From contig JBCAXE010000020.1 of the NCBI GenBank assembly GCA_038534195.1, forward strand, positions 1-60,389: a DNA stretch of 60,389 nucleotides, read 5' to 3'. Below the pieces are notes generated by a model that made no database searches, was not told where the DNA came from, and was given only the letters and a program-made list of their open reading frames with translations. The position numbers and the translations under genes were made by a program. Every line of letters starts with the position of its first letter. The first letter of the stretch is position 1. Source of the stretch: JAJFFW01 sp038534195 (GTDB taxonomy: Bacteria; Pseudomonadota; Alphaproteobacteria; Caulobacterales; Parvularculaceae). Shown here piece by piece: positions 43,016 through 50,447 of the stretch.

Positions 43016-44110
43016 GTGTCGTCGTCCAGCCAATCATCCAGCAAATCAGACCGTGATAATGTCGCAAAACGCATGCGCAAACTGGTGGACCGCACCATTC
43101 AGCGCAACATCAAGGGCGTTGAGTATTTCGCGTCCACCGCGCCGCCTGTCGGGCTGACGCCGAAGGACACGATCTACAAGCGCGGCACGCTCAACCTTTA
43201 TCATTATCACACGCAGAGCGATGAATTGTATCGCGTGCCGATCCTGATCGTGATGGCGACGACGAACCGCTCCTATGTGATGGATATCGCGCCGGGGAAC
43301 AGCTTCATCGAGTTTCTGGTTCAGAACGGGTACGACGTATTCGTTATCGACTGGGATCCGCCGCGGCCGGAAGAAAAGAAGCTGCGGCTGGAAGACTATA
43401 CGCAGGATTTCATTCCGTCCTGCATTTCCCGCATTCAATCGGAGACCGGCGTCGAGGATGTGACGGTGATCGGCTATTGCATGGGCGGTGCGCTATCGGT
43501 GATCTACGCCGCGACCCATCCTGACGGGCCGATGAAAAATCTCGTCTGTTTCACAACGCCTATCAACTGGCATGAGATGGGACTATTTAATGCGTTGTCG
43601 GACAAATCCTATTTCGATGTGGATCGCCTTGTGGATATGGTCGGGAACGTACCGCCGGATTTGATCCTCTCGTCGTTCGACATGCTGCGTCCGTCGGGGC
43701 GGGCGGCGAACCAGATCCAGCTCTGGGATAATATGTGGAACGATCAGTTTGTGGAGTCGTTCCGCAAATTTGATCGCTGGGCGAACGAGACGTTGCCGCT
43801 CGCCGGGGAATATTTCCGGCAAACCACGAAAGAATTAATGTGGGGCAACAAGCTCTACACGGGCGATTTGGTCATCGGCGGAAAGCGCGCCGACATTGGC
43901 AATATCACCGTCCCGCTGCTGCATGCAGTCGCCGAACATGATCATATTATTCCGCGCAAGGCGAGTGAGCCTCTGGTGCGCCTCGCCGGATCAACGGACA
44001 AGGAAGAACTCGTCATGAAGGGCGGCCATATCAGTCTCGTCGCAGGGCCGAACGCCGTGCGCCGATTGTGGCCGAAGCTCGATGAATGGCTATCTGAAAG
44101 ATCGGTATAA
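43016..44110 (+). CDS. phaC: Class III-like polyhydroxyalkanoate synthase PhaC
   Basis: A 364-residue PHA synthase polymerising (R)-3-hydroxyacyl-CoA. The size matches class III/IV enzymes (about 355 residues), not class I (about 590). The lipase-like box has Cys155 in GYCMGG, with Asp309 in AEHDHII and His338 in KGGHISLVAGPNA; these spacings match the Cys149/Asp302/His331 triad of Allochromatium PhaC. Class III enzymes need a PhaE partner, and a small helical protein is encoded directly upstream. GTG at 43016 is the start; a GNAT gene follows after 2 bases. phaA and phaB are not adjacent. Confidence 0.92.
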   Translation: MSSSSQSSSKSDRDNVAKRMRKLVDRTIQRNIKGVEYFASTAPPVGLTPKDTIYKRGTLNLYHYHTQSDELYRVPILIVMATTNRSYVMDIAPGNSFIEFLVQNGYDVFVIDWDPPRPEEKKLRLEDYTQDFIPSCISRIQSETGVEDVTVIGYCMGGALSVIYAATHPDGPMKNLVCFTTPINWHEMGLFNALSDKSYFDVDRLVDMVGNVPPDLILSSFDMLRPSGRAANQIQLWDNMWNDQFVESFRKFDRWANETLPLAGEYFRQTTKELMWGNKLYTGDLVIGGKRADIGNITVPLLHAVAEHDHIIPRKASEPLVRLAGSTDKEELVMKGGHISLVAGPNAVRRLWPKLDEWLSERSV

Positions 44111-44112
44111 AG

Positions 44113-44700
44113 ATGAGCGACAAAGAACGATATCCGACGACAGTTTCCTGCGAAGAACATCTCCTGATGCTGCGCCTGATGACTCCGAACGACGAGGCGG
44201 CGATTCTCGCCTTCGCCAAGACGTTACCGACCCATGACCTTCTTTATGTCCGCCGCGACATCACGAACCCGAAAGTCGTCGCGGCTTGGGCGCGCGCCAT
44301 CGCGGACGATACGATTCAAACGGTTCTGGCGATGAACGGTGACGAAATTGTTGGTTGCGGCGCGCTCATTCAGGACCCGCTTTCCTGGTCGCCGCACTGG
44401 GGCGAGTTGCGCGTGCTTGTTTCTCCTGAAATGCGTAAGAAGGGCCTCGGGCGCATTCTGATTCAGGAATGTTTTGTGATGGCGATCGCGCGCGATCTCA
44501 AAAAATTGTCCGCGCAGATGACGGTCGATCAAAAAGGCGCCGTCGCCATTTTTGAAGAACTCGGATTTCGCGGCGAAGCGCTTTTAAAAGATCACGTGAT
44601 GGATCGTGATGGCGAAACCCATGATATTGTGATGCTATCGTGTGACGTTGACCGTATTCACGCGCAAATGAGCGCTTACGGCATGAACGACGTGGTTTAG
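44113..44700 (+). CDS. GNAT family N-acetyltransferase
   Basis: A 195-residue GNAT-fold protein. The acetyl-CoA motif A is VLVSPEMRKKGLGRILIQECFVMA (about residues 98-121); the following MTVDQKGAVAIFEELGFRGEALLKDHVMDRDG is typical of small-molecule or protein acetyltransferases. It begins 2 bases after phaC, so it is part of the same operon. The role in PHA metabolism is unclear. The C-terminal extension DRIHAQMSAYGMNDVV is not conserved in general GNATs. Confidence 0.85.
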   Translation: MSDKERYPTTVSCEEHLLMLRLMTPNDEAAILAFAKTLPTHDLLYVRRDITNPKVVAAWARAIADDTIQTVLAMNGDEIVGCGALIQDPLSWSPHWGELRVLVSPEMRKKGLGRILIQECFVMAIARDLKKLSAQMTVDQKGAVAIFEELGFRGEALLKDHVMDRDGETHDIVMLSCDVDRIHAQMSAYGMNDVV

Positions 44701-44701
44701 A

Positions 44702-44720
44702 TTGCGTTGCTGCAACGCAA
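44702..44720. promoter_or_regulatory. 19-base perfect palindrome between the phaC operon and the downstream hydrolase gene
   Basis: TTGCGTTGC-T-GCAACGCAA, 9-base arms around one base, begins one base after the GNAT stop codon. It is followed by AAAA and not by a T-run, so it is not a typical terminator on the + strand. The TGC/GCA core resembles the TGC-rich sites reported for PHA regulator PhaR, so it may be an operator for the alpha/beta hydrolase gene 96 bases downstream. Confidence 0.45.
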
Positions 44721-44816
44721 AAAGTTAACGCAATTATTTGATCGCCTGCTGATAAAACCACTTTTCTTTAGTCGCGATACCTGTAGGCTTTACGTCAAGT
44801 AATGTAGTCATCGCCT

Positions 44817-45626
44817 ATGTCTGATAGCGTAGCGACCTTGTCGCGTCCTCCCTTGCCGTTCGCCTTTCTTGAGGCAGGCCGCGCGCTTGGCGAGATGGCG
44901 CTTCTTCCGGCTGCGGAGCTTCCGCTGCGATGGGCGCCGGACGGGGACGGACATTCCGTCGTCGTTTGTCCGGGATTTTTAACGAGCGACACCGCCACCA
45001 GTTTGTTGAGACGGTTCATCCGGAGCAAAGGCTATAATGTCTTTGGATGGAATCTGGGCCGCAATCTTGGCCCCGGCTCAACCGGCGGCAATATCGACTT
45101 GTTGGCGGATTGGGTGATCTCGGTTTACCGCCAGTCGCGCCGCAAAGTGTCGCTGGTGGGCTGGAGCCTCGGCGGCGTCATGGCGCGTGAGCTCGCCAAA
45201 CAAATGCCGGACCATATTCGCCAGGTCATCACGCTTGGCAGCCCAATTTCAGGCGACGTTGAAGCCTCGACCATCTCATGGATTTACAATCAGGTGGCGG
45301 GGCCGGTGGAAATGAATGTGGAGATGCAAAAGCTCATTGAGAATTTGCGCCATCCGCCGGAAGGACTGCCGTCTACGTCGATCTTTACGAAGACCGACGG
45401 CATCGTGTCTTGGCGCGGATGCCTTGAGCCCGAAGCCGGTCACACCGACAATATCGAAGTGCTGGCGAGCCATTGCGGTCTTGGCGTTAATCCGTTCGTC
45501 TTTTTCGCCATCGCCGATCGGCTCGCATTGCCGGAAAACGACTGGTCGCCGTTTGACCGGAAAGCGACGTCCTGGCGGCGGGCGGCGTATCCCTCCAGCG
45601 GGCATGTTTATCACAAACAGGATTGA
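44817..45626 (+). CDS. Alpha/beta hydrolase (esterase/lipase-like)
   Basis: A 269-residue alpha/beta hydrolase. The nucleophile elbow is GWSLGG (LVGWSLGGVMARELA), with the oxyanion region VVVCPGFLTSDTATSLLRRFIRSKGYNVFGWNLGRNLGP. SIFTKTDGIVSWRGCL contains a likely catalytic Asp, and SHCGLGVNP a likely His. It is cytoplasmic (no signal). Its location behind phaC suggests a lipase/depolymerase-like role in PHA metabolism, but this is inference; the family also contains general esterases. Confidence 0.78.
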   Translation: MSDSVATLSRPPLPFAFLEAGRALGEMALLPAAELPLRWAPDGDGHSVVVCPGFLTSDTATSLLRRFIRSKGYNVFGWNLGRNLGPGSTGGNIDLLADWVISVYRQSRRKVSLVGWSLGGVMARELAKQMPDHIRQVITLGSPISGDVEASTISWIYNQVAGPVEMNVEMQKLIENLRHPPEGLPSTSIFTKTDGIVSWRGCLEPEAGHTDNIEVLASHCGLGVNPFVFFAIADRLALPENDWSPFDRKATSWRRAAYPSSGHVYHKQD

Positions 45627-45677
45627 GCGTTGATCCGTCCTGCGCCATGATCGTCACGCGAGGCGACGGAGGCAGTG

Positions 45678-47075
45678 ATGAACGCCCATGATCTGAATTT
45701 GCTGAACCCTTATTTGAATGGTCTGTATGCGCCCGTTCAAAAAGAAGTCGCAGCGCAGGACCTTTCAGTGGTCGGGGAATTGCCGCGCGATCTCAATGGC
45801 GCTTATTTTCGCAACGGCCCCAATCCGCAACATGCGCCTTCCGGCATGCACCATTGGTTTGACGGCGACGGCATGATTCACGGCGTCTGGTTCGAAGACG
45901 GCTCCGCGCGCTACGCCAACCGCTATATCCGAACGGACGATTTTGAAGCGGACCAGGCGGGCGCGTTAAAGGTTGCCGGTATATTTGAGCCCGCGACGCA
46001 AATCGCAGGGCGGACGACCGTCTATAAGGATACGGCGAATACGGATCTTGTTTATCACAACGGCCGGCTTCTTGCGCTGTGGTATATCTCGGGGAGGCCC
46101 GTCGCCGTGGATATCAAGACGCTTGAGACCATCGGCGTTGACGATTTCGGCGGCATGCACAAAGCGAATATTTCCGCCCATTCGAAAGTCGATCCGAAAA
46201 CGGGCGAACTCGTCTTTTTCGACTATGCGCTCTATGAGCCGAAAATGTGGGTAGGGACAGTGTCGGCCGCCGGCACTTTGACGCGCATCGACGAAATCGA
46301 GACGCCCGGGCCGCGCCTGCCTCATGATATGGGGCTGACGGAGAATTATGCGATCCTCCATGACTTGCCGGTCGTCTTCACCGAGCAGGCGATCAAAAAC
46401 CGTATGTGGCAAATTCATGTGGCTGATCAGCCGACGCGCTTCGGTGTGGTTCCGCGCAAAGGCGGCGCGCCCAAATGGTTCGAGTTCCCCACTTGCTACG
46501 TCTACCATGTGATCAACGCCTGGGAGGAAGGCGACGAGGTGGTGATGGCCGCTTGCAAGATGGTGGATAACGGTTTTGCGCCCGATCCGAAGTCATACGG
46601 CGCCTATGCGCCCATGGTGACAGTCCTTGCGTTGCGCGCACAACCGTTCCTGTGGCGCATGAACATGAAAACGGGCGAGGGGCGCGAGGAACAGATCGAC
46701 GACGCGCTTTCTGAGTTTCCTGTCGTGAACTGCGCCTATACGGCGCAGCGCTCAACCTATTCCTATCATGTGGTGATGGACGAACATGTGGAGCAACGCT
46801 ACGCGGCGCTGGTGAAATACAATCTCGCAACGGGCCAGTCCGAGCGCCATGAATTCCCCAAGGGCGTTTACGGATCAGAGCCTGCCTTTGGGCCCCGCGA
46901 CGGTGCGCTGGAAGAAGACGACGGCTATGTGGTTACGTTCGTGACCGATGCAAAAAGCGGCGCGTCTGAGACGTTGGTGATCGACGCAAAGAATTTCTCC
47001 GCCCCGCCGGTGGCGCGCGTGCAACTGCCTCAACGCGTGCCAGCTGGATTTCACGGGGTTTGGGCGGCGGCGTAA
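45678..47075 (+). CDS. Carotenoid cleavage oxygenase family protein
   Basis: A 465-residue RPE65/lignostilbene-dioxygenase-type non-heme iron enzyme with a seven-bladed propeller. The four iron His are in ISAHSKVD, LPHDMGLTE, YVYHVINAWEE and the C-terminal GFHGVWAA. N-terminal motifs GELPRDLNGAYFRNGPNPQ and HHWFDGDGMIHGV are typical. Possible substrates are carotenoids, apocarotenals or stilbene-type phenolics. The start is ATG 45678, second of two consecutive Met codons. No carotenoid biosynthesis gene is adjacent. Confidence 0.9.
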   Translation: MNAHDLNLLNPYLNGLYAPVQKEVAAQDLSVVGELPRDLNGAYFRNGPNPQHAPSGMHHWFDGDGMIHGVWFEDGSARYANRYIRTDDFEADQAGALKVAGIFEPATQIAGRTTVYKDTANTDLVYHNGRLLALWYISGRPVAVDIKTLETIGVDDFGGMHKANISAHSKVDPKTGELVFFDYALYEPKMWVGTVSAAGTLTRIDEIETPGPRLPHDMGLTENYAILHDLPVVFTEQAIKNRMWQIHVADQPTRFGVVPRKGGAPKWFEFPTCYVYHVINAWEEGDEVVMAACKMVDNGFAPDPKSYGAYAPMVTVLALRAQPFLWRMNMKTGEGREEQIDDALSEFPVVNCAYTAQRSTYSYHVVMDEHVEQRYAALVKYNLATGQSERHEFPKGVYGSEPAFGPRDGALEEDDGYVVTFVTDAKSGASETLVIDAKNFSAPPVARVQLPQRVPAGFHGVWAAA

Positions 47076-47166
47076 TCGCCGCGCGCGGCCAGAGCCCTCG
47101 ACCGCCCATCTCGGGGCCCGCTTTCAGGATTACAATACGCGGGAGCGGGAAATCGTCGATGAGGTA

Positions 47167-47271
47167 ATGGCGCTCGACACTTATCCGCGAGGGCTTACAC
47201 GTGACGCCTATTTGCGCGAACGTCTCGATGCGCTCCGCAATGAGATTTATGCGGAAGAAGACATCGACTAA
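47167..47271 (+). CDS. Small protein-like reading frame, start uncertain or gene degraded
   Basis: This short frame ends with LDTYPRGLTRDAYLRERLD, ALRNEIYAEEDID and a stop at 47271. It begins to look protein-like as far upstream as 47107 (AHLGARFQDYNTREREIVDE), but between there and the preceding gene no ATG, GTG or TTG occurs in frame. The only Met is at 47167, giving 34 residues. It may be a real small gene with an unusual start, or a pseudogene that lost its 5' end next to the carotenoid oxygenase. I do not recognise a family. Confidence 0.35.
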   Translation: MALDTYPRGLTRDAYLRERLDALRNEIYAEEDID

Positions 47272-47350
47272 TTGATCGCCGTTCATGTGCTGATCGTTGG
47301 CGGCTGATAAAAATTCTTTCCATGCGTCCGGGGCCTGCGCTAGATGAGCC

Positions 47351-47785
47351 ATGGCCAAACCTTCAGACTTTACCTTCTTTCATCCTTTGCGCGTGCGCTG
47401 GGCGGAATGCGATGCGCAGGGCATCGTTTTCAACGTCAATTATTTTCTCTATTTCGACGTTTGCATGACGGAATATTTTCGCGCGCGGGGCTTTGCGGGC
47501 GAGGGGATGCTGGATTTTTTCACTGCCCACGCCGAAGCCGATTATCGCGCCCCGGCCCATTTTGATGAAGAGCTGCGCATCGGCGGACGCTGCGCGCGCC
47601 TCGGGCGCACATCGTTAACAATGGAAATGATCGTGTTGCGTGATGAAACGGTTCTTACCGAAGGGCATATGGTTTATGTCTGCGCTGATCCGGAAATGCG
47701 CGCCGCGAAAGAGCTGCCCCGCCATCTCGTAGACGCGTTGACCGCCTTTGAGAAAGTCTCGCCGCAGGTTAAAGCGCTGGCCTGA
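47351..47785 (+). CDS. Acyl-CoA thioesterase, hot-dog (YbgC/4HBT) family
   Basis: A 144-residue hot-dog-fold thioesterase that hydrolyses acyl-CoA. The family motif WAECDAQGIVFNVNYFLYFDVCMTEYF contains the catalytic Asp/Glu region (AECDAQG in place of the common DTDAxG). The strand order and the DFFTAHAEADYRAPAHFDEEL segment fit the FadM/YbgC type. Single gene, cytoplasmic. The true acyl substrate is unknown. Confidence 0.85.
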   Translation: MAKPSDFTFFHPLRVRWAECDAQGIVFNVNYFLYFDVCMTEYFRARGFAGEGMLDFFTAHAEADYRAPAHFDEELRIGGRCARLGRTSLTMEMIVLRDETVLTEGHMVYVCADPEMRAAKELPRHLVDALTAFEKVSPQVKALA

Positions 47786-47905
47786 CGGTCGTTTTATTGG
47801 CGGAGGGTGAGCGGCCGCGCGGCGTTTCCGTCAGAAATCGAATTCAACATCAAGCGCGCTTTCCGCGAGGTAAGCCGCGTTCAACAACCAGGCCGGAGCG
47901 CCCTC

Positions 47906-48265
47906 ATGAAGAAAGTGAATATTCCCGCCGCGTTCGACAGCATTAACGAGCATTGGTCGCCGCATATCGCCGGACAGTTGAACGGCCAGGAAGTGCGGAT
48001 CGCCAAGATCAAGGGTCCTTTCGAGTGGCACCAACATGACGGTGTCGACGAGGCGTTTTTTGTCGTCAAAGGCGCATTCACTATGCGTTTGCGTGGTCAG
48101 GATATTGCAATGGAGGAGGGCGACTTCCTTGTTGTTCCCGCTGGGGTTGAGCATATGCCTGACGCGGAGGACGAATGTTGGATCATGTTGTTTGAGACCG
48201 CCGGAACCCTCAATACCGGCGAGACGGAGAGCGAACGAACGAAACGGGATTTGCCGACACTTTGA
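47906..48265 (+). CDS. Cupin-domain protein
   Basis: A 119-residue single-domain cupin. Motif 1: GPFEWHQHDGVDEAFFVVKGAFTMRL, with the metal-binding His-X-His and Glu. Motif 2: EEGDFLVVPAGVEHMP, with the second metal His. The start is taken at the ATG at 47906, since the frame upstream of it shows no similarity to cupins. The reaction is unknown; many small cupins are metalloenzymes or sensor proteins. Confidence 0.82.
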   Translation: MKKVNIPAAFDSINEHWSPHIAGQLNGQEVRIAKIKGPFEWHQHDGVDEAFFVVKGAFTMRLRGQDIAMEEGDFLVVPAGVEHMPDAEDECWIMLFETAGTLNTGETESERTKRDLPTL

Positions 48266-48409
48266 CGCCGTCGGCCGCTGCCGGCGCTCCCGACCAGCGG
48301 CGGATTTGTGACGTAGGTAACACAAAAGAGAATTCGCCGCATTTAAGTTGTCTGATGTCAATTGACTCGCCGCCGCTTAATGTTACGGAAAGTTTAGGGG
48401 AGAGGAACG

Positions 48410-49807
48410 GTGGAGTTCATGCGGAAACGCATCACAGCGGGGACGATCGGACGGCTATTATGCCTCCTCCCGGCGGCGTATTTCGCCGTCTCGGTCCTGT
48501 ATGCGCTGTTGCGGTTCGATGAGTTCGCCGCCGCGCCCCATCATTTCATCCGCTATGTTTTCGTCCCCGGCCTTCTGGCGGCGCTATTGGCGTTCGTGGC
48601 GTTCCGGCTGAAAGAGACGCCGCGCCTGCATGTGGGGCTGAATGTGTGCGTGGTGCTCTTTGCGATGTTTGCCTTTGAGGCCACGCAGCAGGTGAAAGTG
48701 GTCCAACGCATTTCAAAGTCGGTGGCCCCGTCCTCCATGGATGTGGAAACCGTCAAGGCGACCTTTGATGGTCTGCCGCCGTCGCGCGCCCCGAAGTCGA
48801 TCAATGCGCGGCTCGCCAGTGAACCGGTGCTCGCAGACGCCGTCCTCGGCGGCATCCCGAATAGCAATGTTTTTCTGTGTACAGACGGAAGCGAGATCGT
48901 ATCCTATCGCGCGGACCGCTTCGGCTATCGCAATCCTGATACGATCTATGATGAGCCGATCGACATCGTCGTTCTTGGTGACTCGTTCACCGAGGGGTAC
49001 TGCCTTCCCAATGGCGCCGACTTTGTCAGCCAGTTGCGCAACTATGCGCCGCAAAGCGCATCCATCGCCTTGCGCGGCAGCGGCCCGCTCTTCGAGCTCG
49101 CCATGTTGCGGCGGGTGGCGCCGATCCTGAAGCCGTCGAAAATCTATGTCGCATTCTATGAAGGCAATGACTGGGCGAACCTGGAGCGCGAATTGACCAT
49201 GGCCTGGTTGCGCGAAGCGCTGGACCCGGCGGCGAACCCCGGCGATTTCAGTCTCTCGCCCGCCATGGCCGACGATGTGAGAGAAATAACGGACAGCTTT
49301 TGGGAAAGCGACACCGCCACTGAGAAACTGTTTACGCGCTCGCCCTTCATCCGGAACTTTTTCGCCCTGACGCAGACGATGAACGCGCTCGGTCTCATCT
49401 ATCCTGAATTGCCGATGGAGCAGCCGGACTTCGAGGCGGTGCTCACCGGTTTTAAACAGACGGCGGCTGAAATCGGCGCCGAGGTGACGCTCGTCTATAT
49501 CCCGGATCGCGGACGGTATCAGGGCGTCTTCAAGAAGGGCGCGGCGGCGGATTATCTCCGCCAGGAGGTGCTCCGCGCGGCCAAAGCGGTTGATCTCGAT
49601 GTCCTTGATTTGGCCGCGATGTTCGAGGCCGACGATCATCCCGACCGTTTCTACGCGCTTAACAATGGCCATTTCAGCAAGGAAGGGGCGGCCTTCGCCG
49701 CCGCCGCCGTCGCCGAACATGCCGGCGCGGCCCGAACCATGCAGGGCGTTCCCCTTCAGGTGGGGACAAGCGCCCGCGTCAGGCTGGGACAGGCAAATGA
49801 GCGCTGA
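48410..49807 (+). CDS. Membrane-anchored SGNH/GDSL hydrolase
   Basis: A 465-residue protein with two or three TM segments in the first 90 residues (for example CLLPAAYFAVSVLYALL and VPGLLAALLAFVAF), then an SGNH hydrolase domain. Block I is IVVLGDSFTEGYCLP (nucleophile Ser near 192), block II Gly in ALRGSGP, block III EGND and block V NNGHFSKEG; block V has Asn where Asp is usual. The start is GTG at 48410 with a G-rich ribosome site; ATG 48419 is possible. Such domains de-O-acetylate or O-acylate glycans. It is the first gene of a four-gene run with SxtJ, DUF5989 and carbamoyltransferase genes, and it overlaps the second. Confidence 0.85.
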   Translation: MEFMRKRITAGTIGRLLCLLPAAYFAVSVLYALLRFDEFAAAPHHFIRYVFVPGLLAALLAFVAFRLKETPRLHVGLNVCVVLFAMFAFEATQQVKVVQRISKSVAPSSMDVETVKATFDGLPPSRAPKSINARLASEPVLADAVLGGIPNSNVFLCTDGSEIVSYRADRFGYRNPDTIYDEPIDIVVLGDSFTEGYCLPNGADFVSQLRNYAPQSASIALRGSGPLFELAMLRRVAPILKPSKIYVAFYEGNDWANLERELTMAWLREALDPAANPGDFSLSPAMADDVREITDSFWESDTATEKLFTRSPFIRNFFALTQTMNALGLIYPELPMEQPDFEAVLTGFKQTAAEIGAEVTLVYIPDRGRYQGVFKKGAAADYLRQEVLRAAKAVDLDVLDLAAMFEADDHPDRFYALNNGHFSKEGAAFAAAAVAEHAGAARTMQGVPLQVGTSARVRLGQANER

Positions 49808-50252
49808 GAGCGGTAAGAAACCGGCGATGCATGAGACTTATGCGGAACTCGGCGAGATCGAGGGACCGAGCAATCGCGCTTTTGGTTTGACCGTCGGCGG
49901 CATTTTGCTGGCGCTTGCAGGGCTCGGCGCGCTTACCGGCCACATGCCGGCGACGCTTGCAAAAATCCTGGCCGTGATCGGCGCGCCGCTTGTGGTGGTC
50001 GGGCTTATTTTTCCCAAGGCGCTCGGGCCTTTAAATTTCATCTGGACGAAATTCGGGCTCCTGTTAGGCATGATCATTACGCCTATTTTGATGTTCGCAA
50101 TTTACGTTCTGATGTTCACGCCCTTCGGCGTCGTCATGCGCGCGCGAGGATACGATCCGCTGAGGCTGCGCCGCGAGGAAGCGGCCCACTCCTATTGGGT
50201 GGAGCGCGACCCGCCTGGCCCTGAGCCGAAAATGATGGCGGAGCAGTTTTAA
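49797..50252 (+). CDS. SxtJ family membrane protein
   Basis: A 151-residue membrane protein with three TM helices (about 30-48, 54-75 and 85-115; GVVMRARGYDPLRLRR follows the last). The C-terminal cytoplasmic tail ends HSYWVERDPPGPEPKMMAEQF. Homologues are found in the saxitoxin cluster next to the carbamoyltransferase SxtI. Function unknown. It overlaps the SGNH gene by 11 bases and is followed by the DUF5989 gene. Confidence 0.8.
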   Translation: MSAESGKKPAMHETYAELGEIEGPSNRAFGLTVGGILLALAGLGALTGHMPATLAKILAVIGAPLVVVGLIFPKALGPLNFIWTKFGLLLGMIITPILMFAIYVLMFTPFGVVMRARGYDPLRLRREEAAHSYWVERDPPGPEPKMMAEQF

Positions 50253-50282
50253 TGAAGAGAGTTTTGGTAAAGGATTTGGTCC

Positions 50283-50432
50283 ATGGAATTTCTGTTTGAG
50301 CTCTGGCGGTTCATCCGCGTGCGCGGAAAACTCTGGATGTTGCCGATCCTGTTGATGCTGACAGTGTTCGGCGGATTGATTGTTCTGACGCAAGGCACAG
50401 CGGTCGCGCCTTTCATCTATAGCCTCTTTTAA
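50283..50432 (+). CDS. DUF5989 (SxtK-like) small membrane protein
   Basis: A 49-residue protein starting MEFLFELWRFIRVRGKLWMLP and ending with a single TM helix (ILLMLTVFGGLIVLTQG) and APFIYSLF. Its size, the amphipathic N-terminus and its position between sxtJ-like and carbamoyltransferase genes fit DUF5989. Function unknown; it may tether the carbamoyltransferase to the membrane (inference). ATG at 50283; a 15-base gap precedes the carbamoyltransferase gene. Confidence 0.8.
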   Translation: MEFLFELWRFIRVRGKLWMLPILLMLTVFGGLIVLTQGTAVAPFIYSLF

Positions 50433-50447
50433 TCGGCGCTGGCGGCG

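Noticed and set aside
46933..47358. Open frame on the - strand covering the end of the carotenoid oxygenase and the gap after it
   Set aside because: No recognisable motif and mostly antisense to coding DNA; the + strand frame in the gap looks more protein-like.
48713..49720. 335-residue open frame antisense to the SGNH hydrolase
   Set aside because: Composition typical of antisense frames in GC-rich DNA; the + strand gene has clear motifs.
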